Shown here piece by piece: positions 42,768-51,297 of a stretch of DNA of 64,000 bases. The notes under the pieces were generated by a model. It saw only the letters and a program-made list of their open reading frames with translations. It was not told where the DNA came from and ran no database searches. A program made the position numbers and the translations under genes. The DNA is from Streptomyces violaceoruber (GTDB lineage: Bacteria; Actinomycetota; Actinomycetes; Streptomycetales; Streptomycetaceae), in assembly GCF_033406955.1 (NCBI RefSeq), contig NZ_CP137734.1:4898001-4962000 (forward strand), given 5' to 3'. The stretch's first letter is position 1. Each line of letters opens with the position of its first letter.

Positions 42768-44066
42768 TCATCTCCGCGTCACCCGCACCCGGACGTCGCC
42801 CTCGCCGTCCTTCTCCGACACCTTGATCGTGACGCCCTTGCGCGGGTCCTCGAAGGTCTCGCCCGGGGTGAAGGCGGCGTCCGAGAGTTCGGCGTGGACG
42901 TTGGGGCTGCGGGTGCAGCCGCCGCTGTCGCGCCGGGAGTCGTACACCCGTACCGGGCCCATGCCGGTGTCGACGTCCGCGTCGACCTTGTAGATCAGTA
43001 CGCCGGGCCGGCACACCGTCTCGTCGTTGCCCTCGCGGGTGCGCAGTTCGACGGCGTAGCCGGAGGTGCCGCTCAGCGGGAGGACGACCAGCTTGTCGCC
43101 GCCCTTGCGGGCCAGCGGGGTCAGCGTGTACTCCGTGGTCCCCGGCGCGGACGCGCAGTGCACCTGGGACGGGTCGAGCCAGCCCAGCTTCCACTTGTGC
43201 CAGCCCAGGAGGTCGTTGTTGGCGCCCCAGTCCTCGCTCATGATGTCCCAGTGGCCGACGGCCCCGCCGCCCTCCTGGGTGTAGAGGTCCGGGAGGCCGA
43301 AGACGTGGCCGTTCTCGTGCGGGAGCACGCGGTAGCCGGTCTCGTCGTAGGAGCCGGAGCCGTCGTCCTGGCGGGAGTAGACGAAGGAGGCGTTGGCCAC
43401 CGGCACGCCGTCGGCGACCGGGGCCTCCTGGTTCCCGGCGAAGGTCACGGACAGGACCGTGTCCAGGGCGGAGGGCCCCGCGTTCGGGGTGACCAGCACG
43501 TTCAGGAGGTCGTACGAGCGGAAGTCGACCTTGGAGTCGGCCGCCGCGACCAGATCCTGGACCAGTTTGCGGTAGCCGGGTTCGAAGGGGGCGCCGCGCT
43601 CTATGCCGTACTCCGCGAAGGACTTGGGCATCCGCAGCCAGTCCCGGACCGGGGTCTCCGGGCGGTAGTCGAGGCGGCCGTAGCTGCTGGTGCGGAACCA
43701 CTCCTCGGTCTGCGGGAAGAACTCCGCGTACCGGTCGAGCGCCTTGCCCTCGCCGGGCGCGTCCGAGAAGTCGATCATCAGGTTGAGGGCGCGGACGGTG
43801 CCGGTCGAGCGGGCGTAGCCGGCGGAGGTGGGCACGCCCTCGGACATCTGGATCTCGGCGCCGCCGCCGATCATGCACGGGCCGTGCGCGGAGGAGCGGG
43901 AGAGGGCGGCGGGGCCGGGGCCCGCGGTCGAGGTGCCGGGCGCGAGCCGGCCGGTGCCGGCCGAGGTGCAGAGCGCGAGGGTCAGGACGGCGACGGTCCC
44001 GGCGGCGGCCGGTCTGCGCGGGCGTATGCGGCGGCTCGGCGGCTGCGCCTGCGGCGGCGGCTGCAT
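42768..44066 (-). CDS. secreted M6-family (immune inhibitor A-like) metalloprotease
   Basis: A 432-residue protein with an N-terminal signal region (Arg/Pro-rich then hydrophobic, residues ~1-35). It has a zinc-protease core with HENGHVFGLPDLY, in which the HExxH pattern reads HENGH and an acidic third-ligand region follows, and then WDIMSEDWG, a Met-turn-like segment typical of M6 peptidases. I start at ATG 44066, which has GGGGAGG in the right place, rather than six codons upstream. The C-terminal third is beta-rich. The substrate is unknown. Confidence 0.88.
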   Translation of the reverse strand: MQPPPQAQPPSRRIRPRRPAAAGTVAVLTLALCTSAGTGRLAPGTSTAGPGPAALSRSSAHGPCMIGGGAEIQMSEGVPTSAGYARSTGTVRALNLMIDFSDAPGEGKALDRYAEFFPQTEEWFRTSSYGRLDYRPETPVRDWLRMPKSFAEYGIERGAPFEPGYRKLVQDLVAAADSKVDFRSYDLLNVLVTPNAGPSALDTVLSVTFAGNQEAPVADGVPVANASFVYSRQDDGSGSYDETGYRVLPHENGHVFGLPDLYTQEGGGAVGHWDIMSEDWGANNDLLGWHKWKLGWLDPSQVHCASAPGTTEYTLTPLARKGGDKLVVLPLSGTSGYAVELRTREGNDETVCRPGVLIYKVDADVDTGMGPVRVYDSRRDSGGCTRSPNVHAELSDAAFTPGETFEDPRKGVTIKVSEKDGEGDVRVRVTRR

Positions 44067-44258
44067 GCGGACCTCCCCGGCCACGGCAGCCGCCCGGCAC
44101 CGGCTGCACCCTTGCGCTCACCCTGTGCCGAGGGGTGGGCGGGCGCGCGCTGGAGAGGCCGATCGTGGGTTTCTCACCGGTAGCCGCCGACCGGGGGACG
44201 GGCCGGGGCCCGGGTGTGACTCAGGTCACCGGAAAGTTCTTCGGCAGCGGGAAATAAC

Positions 44259-44304
44259 CGGGGATCGTTTCCCCGTTTAGACCTGTGTCCGAGCGAAACG
44301 GGGA
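44259..44304. promoter_or_regulatory. candidate operator for the TetR regulator at 44386
   Basis: A palindrome with arms CGGGGA (44259-44264) and TCCCCG (44270-44275) is followed by a third half-site in AAACGGGGA (44296-44304). The latter is also an inverted copy of TCCCCGTTT (44270-44278). It lies in the 319-bp gap between the protease and tetR genes, where the divergent promoters must be. Confidence 0.45.
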
Positions 44305-44385
44305 TTCCCTCCCCGGATCGTGAACCCAGTCGTCACACCCGTGACCGACACCCTCACAGACACCACAGACACGAAGGAGTACGCC

Positions 44386-45039
44386 GTGCAGACCGCGATT
44401 CCCGATCAGCGCAAGGTGGCCCGGCCCCGCGCCGATGCTCTGCGCAACCGGGAGCGGATCGTCCTCGCCGCCCGGGAGATGTTCGTCGAGCACGGGCCGG
44501 ACGTGCCCCTCGACGACGTCGCCCGCCGGGCCGGCGTGGGCAACGCCACGGTGTACCGCAACTTCCCCGACCGCGACGCCCTCGTCCGCGAGGTCGTCTG
44601 CTCGGTCATGGACCGCACGGCACGGGCGGCCGAGCTGGCCCTCGCGGAGACCGGTGACGCGTTCGAGGCGCTGGAGCGCTTCGTGCACGCCTCCGCCGAC
44701 GAGCGGATCAGCGCCCTGTGCCCCATGGTGGCCAGCACGTTCGACCAGCACCACCCCGACCTGGAGGCGGCCCGCGGACGGGTCGAGCGCCTGGTCGCCG
44801 AGGTCATGGACCGGGCGAAGGCGGCCGGTCAGCTCCGCGGCGACGTGGGCGTCGGCGATCTGATGATCGCCGCGGCCCAGCTCAGCCGGCCCCCGGCCGG
44901 TACGGGGTGCGTGAACGCCGACCGGTTCGTCCATCGCCATCTTCAGCTGTTCCTGGACGGGCTGCGGGCTCCCGCCCGCTCCGTCCTGCCGGGAGCGGCC
45001 GTGACCCTGGAGGACCTGCGCCGGCCCTGCGACCAGTAG
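44386..45039 (+). CDS. TetR-family transcriptional regulator
   Basis: A 217-residue regulator with the TetR HTH: RERIVLAAREMFVEHGPDVPLDDVARRAGVGNATVYRNFPDRDAL (about residues 21-65 of the chosen start). GTG 44386 has AAGGAG six bases upstream; an ATG 22 codons earlier has no such site. It precedes an MFS exporter gene by 141 bp in the same direction, the usual setting of a local repressor of drug efflux. The gap contains a 9-bp tandem repeat. Confidence 0.88.
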   Translation: MQTAIPDQRKVARPRADALRNRERIVLAAREMFVEHGPDVPLDDVARRAGVGNATVYRNFPDRDALVREVVCSVMDRTARAAELALAETGDAFEALERFVHASADERISALCPMVASTFDQHHPDLEAARGRVERLVAEVMDRAKAAGQLRGDVGVGDLMIAAAQLSRPPAGTGCVNADRFVHRHLQLFLDGLRAPARSVLPGAAVTLEDLRRPCDQ

Positions 45040-45040
45040 C

Positions 45041-45076
45041 AACGCCAGTAACGCCAGTAGCGCCAGTACCGCCACC
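45041..45076 (+). repeat. 9-bp tandem repeat between tetR and MFS gene
   Basis: Three and a half copies of (A/G)(A/G)CGCCAGT-like units begin immediately after the TAG stop of tetR (45041, 45050, 45059, 45068). It is non-coding. Confidence 0.85.
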
Positions 45077-45180
45077 GACGCCGGGTTCTCGGCTCCGCCG
45101 CTGACAGCGGGCCGTCGGTGCGGGCATACTCGTCCCTTTTCTCATCTTTTTCCGTCACGAAGTCCGAAGTGGGTATCCCC

Positions 45181-46725
45181 ATGTCTCAAACAGCCGTCAA
45201 GGCCTCCGGCGTCAGCGACGCCCCGGACGCCGGCCGCTGGAAAGCGCTGGTCTTCATCGCGCTCGCCCAGCTGATGGTGGTCCTCGACGCCACCATCGTG
45301 AACATCGCCCTCCCCTCCGCGCAGCAGGACCTCGGCATCTCCGACGGCAACCGGCAGTGGGTCGTCACGGCCTACGCCCTCGCCTTCGGCGGTCTGCTGC
45401 TGTTCGGTGGCCGGATAGCCGACCTGTGGGGCCGCAAGCGCACCTTCGTCCTCGGTCTGGCCGGCTTCGCCGTCGCCTCCGCGCTGGGCGGCGCGGCCAC
45501 CAACGAGGCGATGATGTTCGGCTCCCGCGCCCTCCAGGGCGTCTTCGGTGCCCTGCTCGCGCCGGCCGCGCTCTCCCTGCTCGCCGTGATGTTCACGGAC
45601 GCCAAGGAGCGTGCCAAGGCGTTCGGCATCTACGGTGCGATCGCCGGTGGCGGTGGCGCCGTGGGCCTGATCCTCGGCGGTTTCCTCACCGAGTACCTGA
45701 ACTGGCGCTGGACGTTCTTCGTCAACATCCCGTTCGCCATCGTCGCCGCGGCCGGCGCGTACCTCGTCATCCGTGAGCCGAAGGGCGGCCGCAACCGCTC
45801 GCCGCTCGACATCCCCGGCGTCATCCTGTCCACCCTCGGACTGGTCGCGCTGGTCTACGGCTTCACCCGCGCCGAGTCCAACGGCTGGAGCGACGCCGTG
45901 ACGGTCGGCATGTTCGTCGGCTCGGCCGTGCTGCTGCTGGCCTTCGTGCTCGTCGAGGCCCGGGTCAAGGCCCCGCTGCTGCCGCTGCGCGTGATCACCG
46001 AGCGCAACCGGGGCGGGATCTACCTCTCGCTGGGCCTGGCCATCATCGCGATGTTCGGCCTGTTCCTCTTCCTGACCTACTACCTGCAGATCGTGAAGGG
46101 CTACACGCCGGTGAAGACCGGCTTCGCCTTCCTGCCGATGATCGCGGGCATGATCACGGGCTCCACGCAGATCGGTGCCCGGCTGATGACCCGGGTCGCG
46201 CCCCGGCTGCTGATGGGCCCCGGCTTCCTGGTCGCCGCCGTCGGCATGCTGTTCCTGACCCAGCTGGAGGTCGACACCTCCTACGCCGGTGTGCTGCTGC
46301 CCGGCATGCTGCTGCTCGGCCTCGGCATGGGTACGGCGTTCATGCCGGCCATGTCCATGGCCACCATGGGCGTGGAGGCGCGGGACGCCGGTGTCGCCTC
46401 CGCGATGGTCAACACCTCGCAGCAGGTGGGCGGCGCGATCGGCACGGCGCTGCTGAACACGATCGCCGCCTCCGCCACCACGTCCTACATCGCCGACCAC
46501 ATGGGCGGCGCGGCCTCCCGGTCCCAGCAGCAGCTGGTCCAGCTGGAGGGCCAGGTGCAGGGCTACACCAGCGCGATCTGGTTCGCCGTCGGCATCCTGG
46601 TCGTCGCGGCCGCGATCGCCCTGACCCTCATCAACGCCGGGCGCCCGGGCGGCGGAGCCGTCACCGGGTCCGGTGCGGGCGACGAGGCCGAGGACGAGCT
46701 GCGAGTGCCGGTCGTCGCCCACTGA
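45181..46725 (+). CDS. MFS drug efflux transporter (DHA2, 14-TM)
   Basis: A 514-residue major facilitator. It has the early motif LMVVLDATIVNIALPSAQQDL in the first segment, the motif A loop GGRIADLWGRKR, and about fourteen hydrophobic segments. It resembles the EmrB/QacA drug:H+ antiporter family. ATG 45181 is used; an in-frame GTG four codons upstream is possible. It is probably controlled by the TetR gene just before it. Substrate unknown; nothing ties it to CDA besides proximity. Confidence 0.92.
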   Translation: MSQTAVKASGVSDAPDAGRWKALVFIALAQLMVVLDATIVNIALPSAQQDLGISDGNRQWVVTAYALAFGGLLLFGGRIADLWGRKRTFVLGLAGFAVASALGGAATNEAMMFGSRALQGVFGALLAPAALSLLAVMFTDAKERAKAFGIYGAIAGGGGAVGLILGGFLTEYLNWRWTFFVNIPFAIVAAAGAYLVIREPKGGRNRSPLDIPGVILSTLGLVALVYGFTRAESNGWSDAVTVGMFVGSAVLLLAFVLVEARVKAPLLPLRVITERNRGGIYLSLGLAIIAMFGLFLFLTYYLQIVKGYTPVKTGFAFLPMIAGMITGSTQIGARLMTRVAPRLLMGPGFLVAAVGMLFLTQLEVDTSYAGVLLPGMLLLGLGMGTAFMPAMSMATMGVEARDAGVASAMVNTSQQVGGAIGTALLNTIAASATTSYIADHMGGAASRSQQQLVQLEGQVQGYTSAIWFAVGILVVAAAIALTLINAGRPGGGAVTGSGAGDEAEDELRVPVVAH

Positions 46726-46761
46726 CGACCGCCCCGGTACCCGCTCGGGCCCCTGTTCCAC

Positions 46762-46797
46762 CCGTGTGTACGGGGAGGGGACGCCCCGTACACACGG
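46762..46797. terminator. bidirectional terminator between MFS and marR genes
   Basis: A perfect 14-bp stem (46762-46775 with 46784-46797) around an 8-nt loop between convergent genes. Confidence 0.82.
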
Positions 46798-46825
46798 TTC
46801 CCCCGGACCTGCCCCGGCCGCGCGC

Positions 46826-47317
46826 TCAGCGCAGCCAGGGCAGGTCCGCACCCGCTTCGCTCGGCTGAAGTCCCTCGGCGACGATCCGCATGATCTCGCC
46901 GAGGGACTTCTGCTGTTCGGGGGTGAGCCGGTCGAAGACCGCCTGGCGCACGGCGTCGACGTGGCCCGGTGCGGTCCGGCGCAGCACCTCGTACCCTTCG
47001 TCGGTGAGGATGGCGAACTGGCCGCGCTTGTCGGAGGGGCAGTCCTCGCGACGGACCCAGCCGTTCTTCTCCAGCCGCGCCACCGCGTGCGAGAGCCGGG
47101 ACCGGGTGATCTTCGCGTACTTGGCCAGCTCGGTCATCCGCAGCCGCCGGCGCGGTGACTCGGCCAGCTTGACCAGCAGGCCGTAGTAGACGTGCGGCAT
47201 GCCCGCGTCGCGCTGGAGCTGCCGGTCGAGGTGGTCCTCGAGGAGGGTGGCGGCCTCGATGTAGGAGCGCCAGACGAGCTGCTCCTCGGCGGTGAGCCAA
47301 CGGGGTTCGTCGTTCAT
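46826..47317 (-). CDS. MarR-family transcriptional regulator
   Basis: A 163-residue winged-helix regulator. The segment MTELAKYAKITRSRLSHAVARLEKNGWVRR forms the recognition region and wing, followed by the DKRGQFAILTDEG hairpin typical of MarR. I start at ATG 47317 (MNDEPRW); a longer frame to 47398 would run through the promoter of the divergent gene. It is divergent from the dioxygenase-like gene at 47413, which it probably represses. Confidence 0.9.
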   Translation of the reverse strand: MNDEPRWLTAEEQLVWRSYIEAATLLEDHLDRQLQRDAGMPHVYYGLLVKLAESPRRRLRMTELAKYAKITRSRLSHAVARLEKNGWVRREDCPSDKRGQFAILTDEGYEVLRRTAPGHVDAVRQAVFDRLTPEQQKSLGEIMRIVAEGLQPSEAGADLPWLR

Positions 47318-47341
47318 GTGTCCCACTGTACGAGACGGTTC

Positions 47342-47399
47342 CTTGAACATTAAACAAAATCGGCGTAGATTGACGGCACGTAAAGATTGAGAGTTCAAG
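47342..47399 (+). promoter_or_regulatory. promoter of the dioxygenase gene with candidate MarR operator
   Basis: TTGAAC (47343-47348), then 17 bp, then TAGATT (47366-47371) is a near-ideal vegetative promoter. The -35 box lies in CTTGAAC (47342-47348), which has an exact inverted copy GTTCAAG at 47393-47399 near the start codon. These are likely MarR half-sites. Confidence 0.55.
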
Positions 47400-47412
47400 T
47401 ATTGGAGTAGCC

Positions 47413-48198
47413 ATGGCCGCCGCCGTCCGGGAGCGCATGCCCGCCCTCTACCTCAGCCACGGCGCCCCGCCGCTCGCCGACGACCCCGTCTGGCCCGGCG
47501 AACTGGCCGCCTGGGCCGCTGACCTGCCGCGCCCCAAGGCGATCCTCGTCGTCTCCGCCCACTGGGAGGAGGCCCCGCTCGCCCTCGGCGCCACCCGGAC
47601 CGTCCCCCTCGTCTACGACTTCTGGGGCTTCCCGGAGCACTACTACCAGGTGCGCTACGGAGCGCCCGGCGCGCCCGCGCTCGCCGAGTCCGTACGCAAG
47701 CTGCTGCGCGCCCCCGGCACGCCCGTGCAGGACGTCCCCGACCGCGGCCTCGACCACGGTGCCTACGTGCCGCTGGTGGAGATGTACCCCGGCGCCGACA
47801 TCCCGGTCCTCCAGGTCTCCATGCCGACCCTCGACCCGGCGCGGCTCATGGAGATCGGCCGCAGGCTCGCGCCGCTGCGCGACGAGGGCGTGCTGATCGT
47901 CGGCTCCGGCTTCTTCACCCACAACCTGGCCGCGCTGCGCCAGGGCGGCATCCCCTCCTGGTCCGCGGAGTTCGACGACTGGGGCCGGCGCGCGCTGGAG
48001 GGCGGGGACGTGGACGGACTGCTCGACTTCGCCCACAAGTCCCCGGCGGGACGGCTCGCCCACCCGCGCACCGAGCACTTCGCGCCCCTGTTCGTGACCA
48101 TGGGCGCGGCGGACGCGGCCGGCGAGCTGGACCTGCGGCGGTCGGTGATCGACGGGTTCTGGATGGGCCTGGCCAAGCGGTCGGTGCAGTTCGGCTGA
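47413..48198 (+). CDS. extradiol ring-cleavage dioxygenase-like protein (LigB/YgiD, DODA type)
   Basis: A 261-residue class III extradiol enzyme of the 4,5-DOPA dioxygenase/YgiD group. Candidate metal-binding His lie in LYLSHGAPP, VVSAHWEE and RGLDHGAYVPL, and a further His in FFTHNL. Family members act on catechols, but the physiological substrate of bacterial YgiD proteins is unclear. Its pairing with a divergent MarR regulator suggests induction by phenolics or quinones (inference). Confidence 0.88.
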   Translation: MAAAVRERMPALYLSHGAPPLADDPVWPGELAAWAADLPRPKAILVVSAHWEEAPLALGATRTVPLVYDFWGFPEHYYQVRYGAPGAPALAESVRKLLRAPGTPVQDVPDRGLDHGAYVPLVEMYPGADIPVLQVSMPTLDPARLMEIGRRLAPLRDEGVLIVGSGFFTHNLAALRQGGIPSWSAEFDDWGRRALEGGDVDGLLDFAHKSPAGRLAHPRTEHFAPLFVTMGAADAAGELDLRRSVIDGFWMGLAKRSVQFG

Positions 48199-48230
48199 GC
48201 GTCCGGACCGGCCGCGGGGGAATGGCGTGG

Positions 48231-48746
48231 CTAGAGCGGTCTCTCGTACCAGGCCACGTCCCAGTACCGGCCGAACTTGCGGCCCACCTCGCGGTACGTG
48301 CCCACGTGCCGGAAACCGAAGCGCGCGTGCAGCCGGGCGGAGGCCTCGTTGGGCTGGGCGATGCCCGCGTAGGCGCGGTGCAGGTCCTCGGCGGCCAGGG
48401 CGTCGAAGAGGGACGCGTAGAGGAGCGAGCCGATGCCGCGGCCGCCGGCCCCCGGGGCGACGTAGACGGTGGTCTCCACCGAGGTCGCGTAGGCGGGCTT
48501 CGCGCGGTAGGGGCTGGATGTGGCGTACCCCAGGATCTCCTGTGACTCCGCGTCCGTGGCAACCCTCAGGCGGTACGGGCCGTCTTCAGGGTGGGAGAGC
48601 AGCCACGGTCGGCGCTCCTCCGGAGTGAACGGCTCGGTGTCGAACGTGATGGGCGTCTCACGTACGTAGTGGTTGTAGAGGTCGGTGAGTGGCTTGAGAT
48701 CCTCCTCGACTCCCGGTCTGACCTGGACCTCGGCAGTTCCCGGCAT
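48231..48746 (-). CDS. GNAT N-acetyltransferase, phosphinothricin acetyltransferase-like
   Basis: A 171-residue GNAT enzyme. The opening VRPGVEEDLKPLTDLYNHYVRETPITFDTEPFT, the TVYVAPGAGGRGIGSLLYASLFDAL acetyl-CoA loop and the IAQPNEASARLHARFGF segment match the PAT/BAR group. The start is ATG 48746. It lies divergently from hrdD. Many chromosomal relatives acetylate other small amines, so the substrate is open. Confidence 0.88.
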   Translation of the reverse strand: MPGTAEVQVRPGVEEDLKPLTDLYNHYVRETPITFDTEPFTPEERRPWLLSHPEDGPYRLRVATDAESQEILGYATSSPYRAKPAYATSVETTVYVAPGAGGRGIGSLLYASLFDALAAEDLHRAYAGIAQPNEASARLHARFGFRHVGTYREVGRKFGRYWDVAWYERPL

Positions 48747-48809
48747 AACCGCCCCTCCCTCTGTGGCGGCACAGGGTACTGCATGATCAGAAAAATCGAG
48801 GGGCAGGTT

Positions 48810-48836
48810 GGGAATTCTGTCCGGATTCCAGTCGTT
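48810..48836 (+). promoter_or_regulatory. sigma-R type promoter of hrdD
   Basis: GGGAAT (48810-48815), 18 bp, GTT (48834-48836) matches the established SigR consensus exactly, about 120 bp before the hrdD start. hrdD is a known member of the thiol-oxidative-stress regulon in S. coelicolor. I did not find a second promoter with certainty. Confidence 0.82.
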
Positions 48837-48961
48837 GTTTCCATCGGATGCAGGGCACCCGAGGAGAGTCCCGAGAGGGGCTGGAGACACGGAGACAACC
48901 CCGCAAGGCGCCCGAGCGTCCACCGGACCACCCGCTGAACCACCATCGCAAGGGAGCACGC

Positions 48962-49960
48962 ATGGCAACCCGTGCCGTCGCCCGTCGTAAGTCCGCCGCC
49001 GGCGAGACCTCCGGCTCGGCAACCAGCGTCCGCGCGAACGGCGGCGAGCTCGCCGACCGCGATCTGGTCGGCATGTACCTCGACGAGATCGCCCGGACAC
49101 CGCTGCTCGACGCCGCCAAGGAGGTCGAGCTGTCCCAGACCATCGAGGCGGGTGTGTTCGCGCGGCAGGTCCTCGAAGGGTACGAGGAGACCGGGGCGGA
49201 CGCCACCCGTGAGGAGCTCCAGGCCCTGATCGACGAGAGCGAGCGGGCGAAGGACGTCTTCATCCGCTCCAACCTCCGCCTGGTCGTCGCGGTCGCCCGC
49301 CGCTACCCGCGCAGCGGCCTGCCGCTGCTGGACCTGATCCAGGAGGGCAACGCCGGCCTGGTCCGCGCGGTCGAGAAGTTCGACTACCGCAAGGGCTTCA
49401 AGTTCTCCACGTACGCGACCTGGTGGATCCGGCAGGCCATCACCCGCTCCATCGCCGACCAGTCCCGCACCATCCGGCTGCCCGTCCACCTGGTGGAGGA
49501 GCTGGGCCGGATCCGGCGCGTGCAGCGCGAGTTCAACCGGGAGCACGGCCGCGAGCCGGAGCCCGCCGAGATCGCGGCCGAGCTGGGCTCGACGCCGGAG
49601 CGCGTCACCGACGTGCTCGACTGGGCCCGCGACCCGGTCTCGCTGAACATGTCGGTGGACGACGAGGGCGAGACCCAGTTCGGCGACCTGCTGGAGGACA
49701 CCTCGGCCGTGTCGCCCGAGCAGTCGGTGCTGACCCTGCTGCGCAGCGAGGAGCTGGACGACCTCATCGGCCGCCTGGACCCGCGCACGGCCTCCATCAT
49801 CAAGATGCGGTACGGCATCGACGACGGCCGTGAGCGCACGCTGACCGAGGTCGGCAAGGAGCACGGCCTCACCCGCGAGCGCATCCGCCAGATCGAGAAG
49901 CACGCGCTGCTGGAGCTGAAGAAGCTGGCCCGCGACACCGGCTTCGAGGCGGCGGCCTGA
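48962..49960 (+). CDS. hrdD: RNA polymerase principal-like sigma factor HrdD
   Basis: A 332-residue group 2 sigma-70 factor. Region 1.2 is seen in DLVGMYLDEIARTPLL. Region 2 has AKDVFIRSNLRLVVAVARRY and RKGFKFSTYATWWIRQAITR with the -10 recognition residues. Region 3 has RLPVHLVEELGRI, and region 4 has LTEVGKEHGLTRERIRQIEKHALLEL. Region 1.1 is absent, as usual for HrdA/C/D types. ATG 48962 follows AAGGGAG. HrdD is dispensable in S. coelicolor and is expressed from a SigR promoter. Identity is by recognition plus gene neighbourhood. Confidence 0.93.
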   Translation: MATRAVARRKSAAGETSGSATSVRANGGELADRDLVGMYLDEIARTPLLDAAKEVELSQTIEAGVFARQVLEGYEETGADATREELQALIDESERAKDVFIRSNLRLVVAVARRYPRSGLPLLDLIQEGNAGLVRAVEKFDYRKGFKFSTYATWWIRQAITRSIADQSRTIRLPVHLVEELGRIRRVQREFNREHGREPEPAEIAAELGSTPERVTDVLDWARDPVSLNMSVDDEGETQFGDLLEDTSAVSPEQSVLTLLRSEELDDLIGRLDPRTASIIKMRYGIDDGRERTLTEVGKEHGLTRERIRQIEKHALLELKKLARDTGFEAAA

Positions 49961-50386
49961 CCCCGCCGCAGGACGGCGCCGGCCGTACGGCCCGGATGCC
50001 GCGTGACGTGGGGGCGTGACGGGGCGGATGGGGCGTACGCCGGGTGCCGGACCCGGCGCAAACATGGCCGTACAACGCTGCTTCAATCGGCGGGTGCCGG
50101 GAACAAGACGTTCGAGCCGGTACCGCGGCACCACCGGAGACCAACCACCGAAGACCACGTCCCGACGCACTCCCCCCGGCGCCGGGACTTCCCGAGCCGG
50201 GCTCGGCTGCCCCTACCCCCCTGGGGCGCCGCAGCCCGGCTCCTTCCGTGTCACGGGGGCCGGGTCGGCCGCGAGCCGGAGCGGAGCGCCAGGCGGGGCA
50301 GAGCGGGGAGGCGGGGCACCCCGAACCTGAACCCCGGGGTGGCCCGCCGAATGGCAGATTCTGCCACAGCGGCATAGCCTGCCGAA
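49961..50386. other. intergenic region hrdD to tetR; no gene seen
   Basis: This 426-bp GC-rich stretch has no frame with a ribosome site and a Streptomyces-like start. The only clear element is the perfect palindrome at 50352, just before the TetR gene. Confidence 0.6.
50352..50366. promoter_or_regulatory. candidate autoregulatory TetR operator
   Basis: TGGCAGATTCTGCCA is a perfect 7-1-7 palindrome ending 20 bp before the GTG start of the TetR gene at 50387. Its size, symmetry and position suit a TetR dimer site. Confidence 0.6.
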
Positions 50387-51097
50387 GTGAGCAGCACCAT
50401 TCCAGCACTTCCCGGACCCGAACCCGGCCCCGGGCCCGAGCCGGCCGGACCGGTCTCCCTGACCGAGCGGCGCAAGGCCGAGACCCGGATGGAGATCGCC
50501 CGGGCGGCGGCCCGCCTCTTCGTCGGACAGGGCCTGCGGGCCACCCGGGCCGAGGACATCGCCAGGGCGGCGGGTGTCGCCCCGCGCACTTTCTACCGCT
50601 ACTTCGCCACCAAGGAAGAGGCCGTCGCCCCGCTCTACGCCCTGGGCGCCGAGCGCTGGGTGCGGGCGGTGCGCGAGGCCCCCGCCGAACTGTCGCCGCC
50701 CGAGGCACTGGAACGCGCCGTGCGGCACACGCTGACCCCGGGCGCCGGTGTGTCGGCGCCCTCCTGGGAGTGGGCCCGCACGCTTATCCTCCTGGCCGAG
50801 AGCAGTCCGGCGCTGCGCAAGGTGTGGGCGGAGGTCTGCCACTCCACGGAGCGCGGGCTGGTCCAGGCGCTGGCCGCGCGGATGTCCGGGGGCGACGACA
50901 ACGTTGCCGCACGCCTGGCCGCCTCGCCCCGGCTGCACTTCGCGGCCGCGGTGGCGGGTGCGTCCGTGCGCGTCGCGGCGGAGCACTGGGCGTCGTCCTC
51001 CCCGCAAGGAGCACGCAGCCCCCTGGAGCAGGCGCTGCTGAACCTGGAGGTGCTGCGGGGGTTCGCCTGGGAGGCCGGGCCCGCGGAAGAGGGATGA
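50387..51097 (+). CDS. TetR-family regulator
   Basis: A 236-residue regulator. A Pro/Gly-rich N-terminal tail (residues 5-20) precedes the HTH MEIARAAARLFVGQGLRATRAEDIARAAGVAPRTFYRYFATKEE (about 35-78); the rest is a helical ligand-binding domain. By gene order this is the S. coelicolor gene next to hrdD (SCO3201), for which I recall that high expression depresses antibiotic production; the native ligand is unknown to me. A perfect palindrome lies just upstream of the start. Confidence 0.88.
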   Translation: MSSTIPALPGPEPGPGPEPAGPVSLTERRKAETRMEIARAAARLFVGQGLRATRAEDIARAAGVAPRTFYRYFATKEEAVAPLYALGAERWVRAVREAPAELSPPEALERAVRHTLTPGAGVSAPSWEWARTLILLAESSPALRKVWAEVCHSTERGLVQALAARMSGGDDNVAARLAASPRLHFAAAVAGASVRVAAEHWASSSPQGARSPLEQALLNLEVLRGFAWEAGPAEEG

Positions 51098-51221
51098 GAC
51101 CCCGGGCGGGCGCCGCCGGTCTCTCCGCCGGGGGTGAGGCCCCGGGCGGGCGCCGCCGCCGGTCTCTCCGTCGGGGGTGAGACCTCGGGCGGGCGCCGCC
51201 GCCGGTCTTTCCGCCGGTCGG
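51096..51221 (+). repeat. 40-43-bp tandem repeat starting in the tetR stop codon
   Basis: Three consecutive copies (51096-51135, 51136-51178, 51179-51221) each begin GAG(A/G)CC and share the core CGGGCGGGCGCCGCC. The first begins inside the TGA of tetR. They are non-coding. Confidence 0.88.
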
Positions 51222-51297
51222 TGTGCCGGTCGCTCCGTCGGCCCCCCGGACCCCGCCGCGCCTCCCAGCCGGGCCCCCAACTGCTCCGTCGGCCCGC

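Noticed and set aside
48231..48746. PAT/BAR-like acetyltransferase as a CDA tailoring enzyme
   Set aside because: It lies outside the cluster beside hrdD, and CDA carries no modification that needs it.
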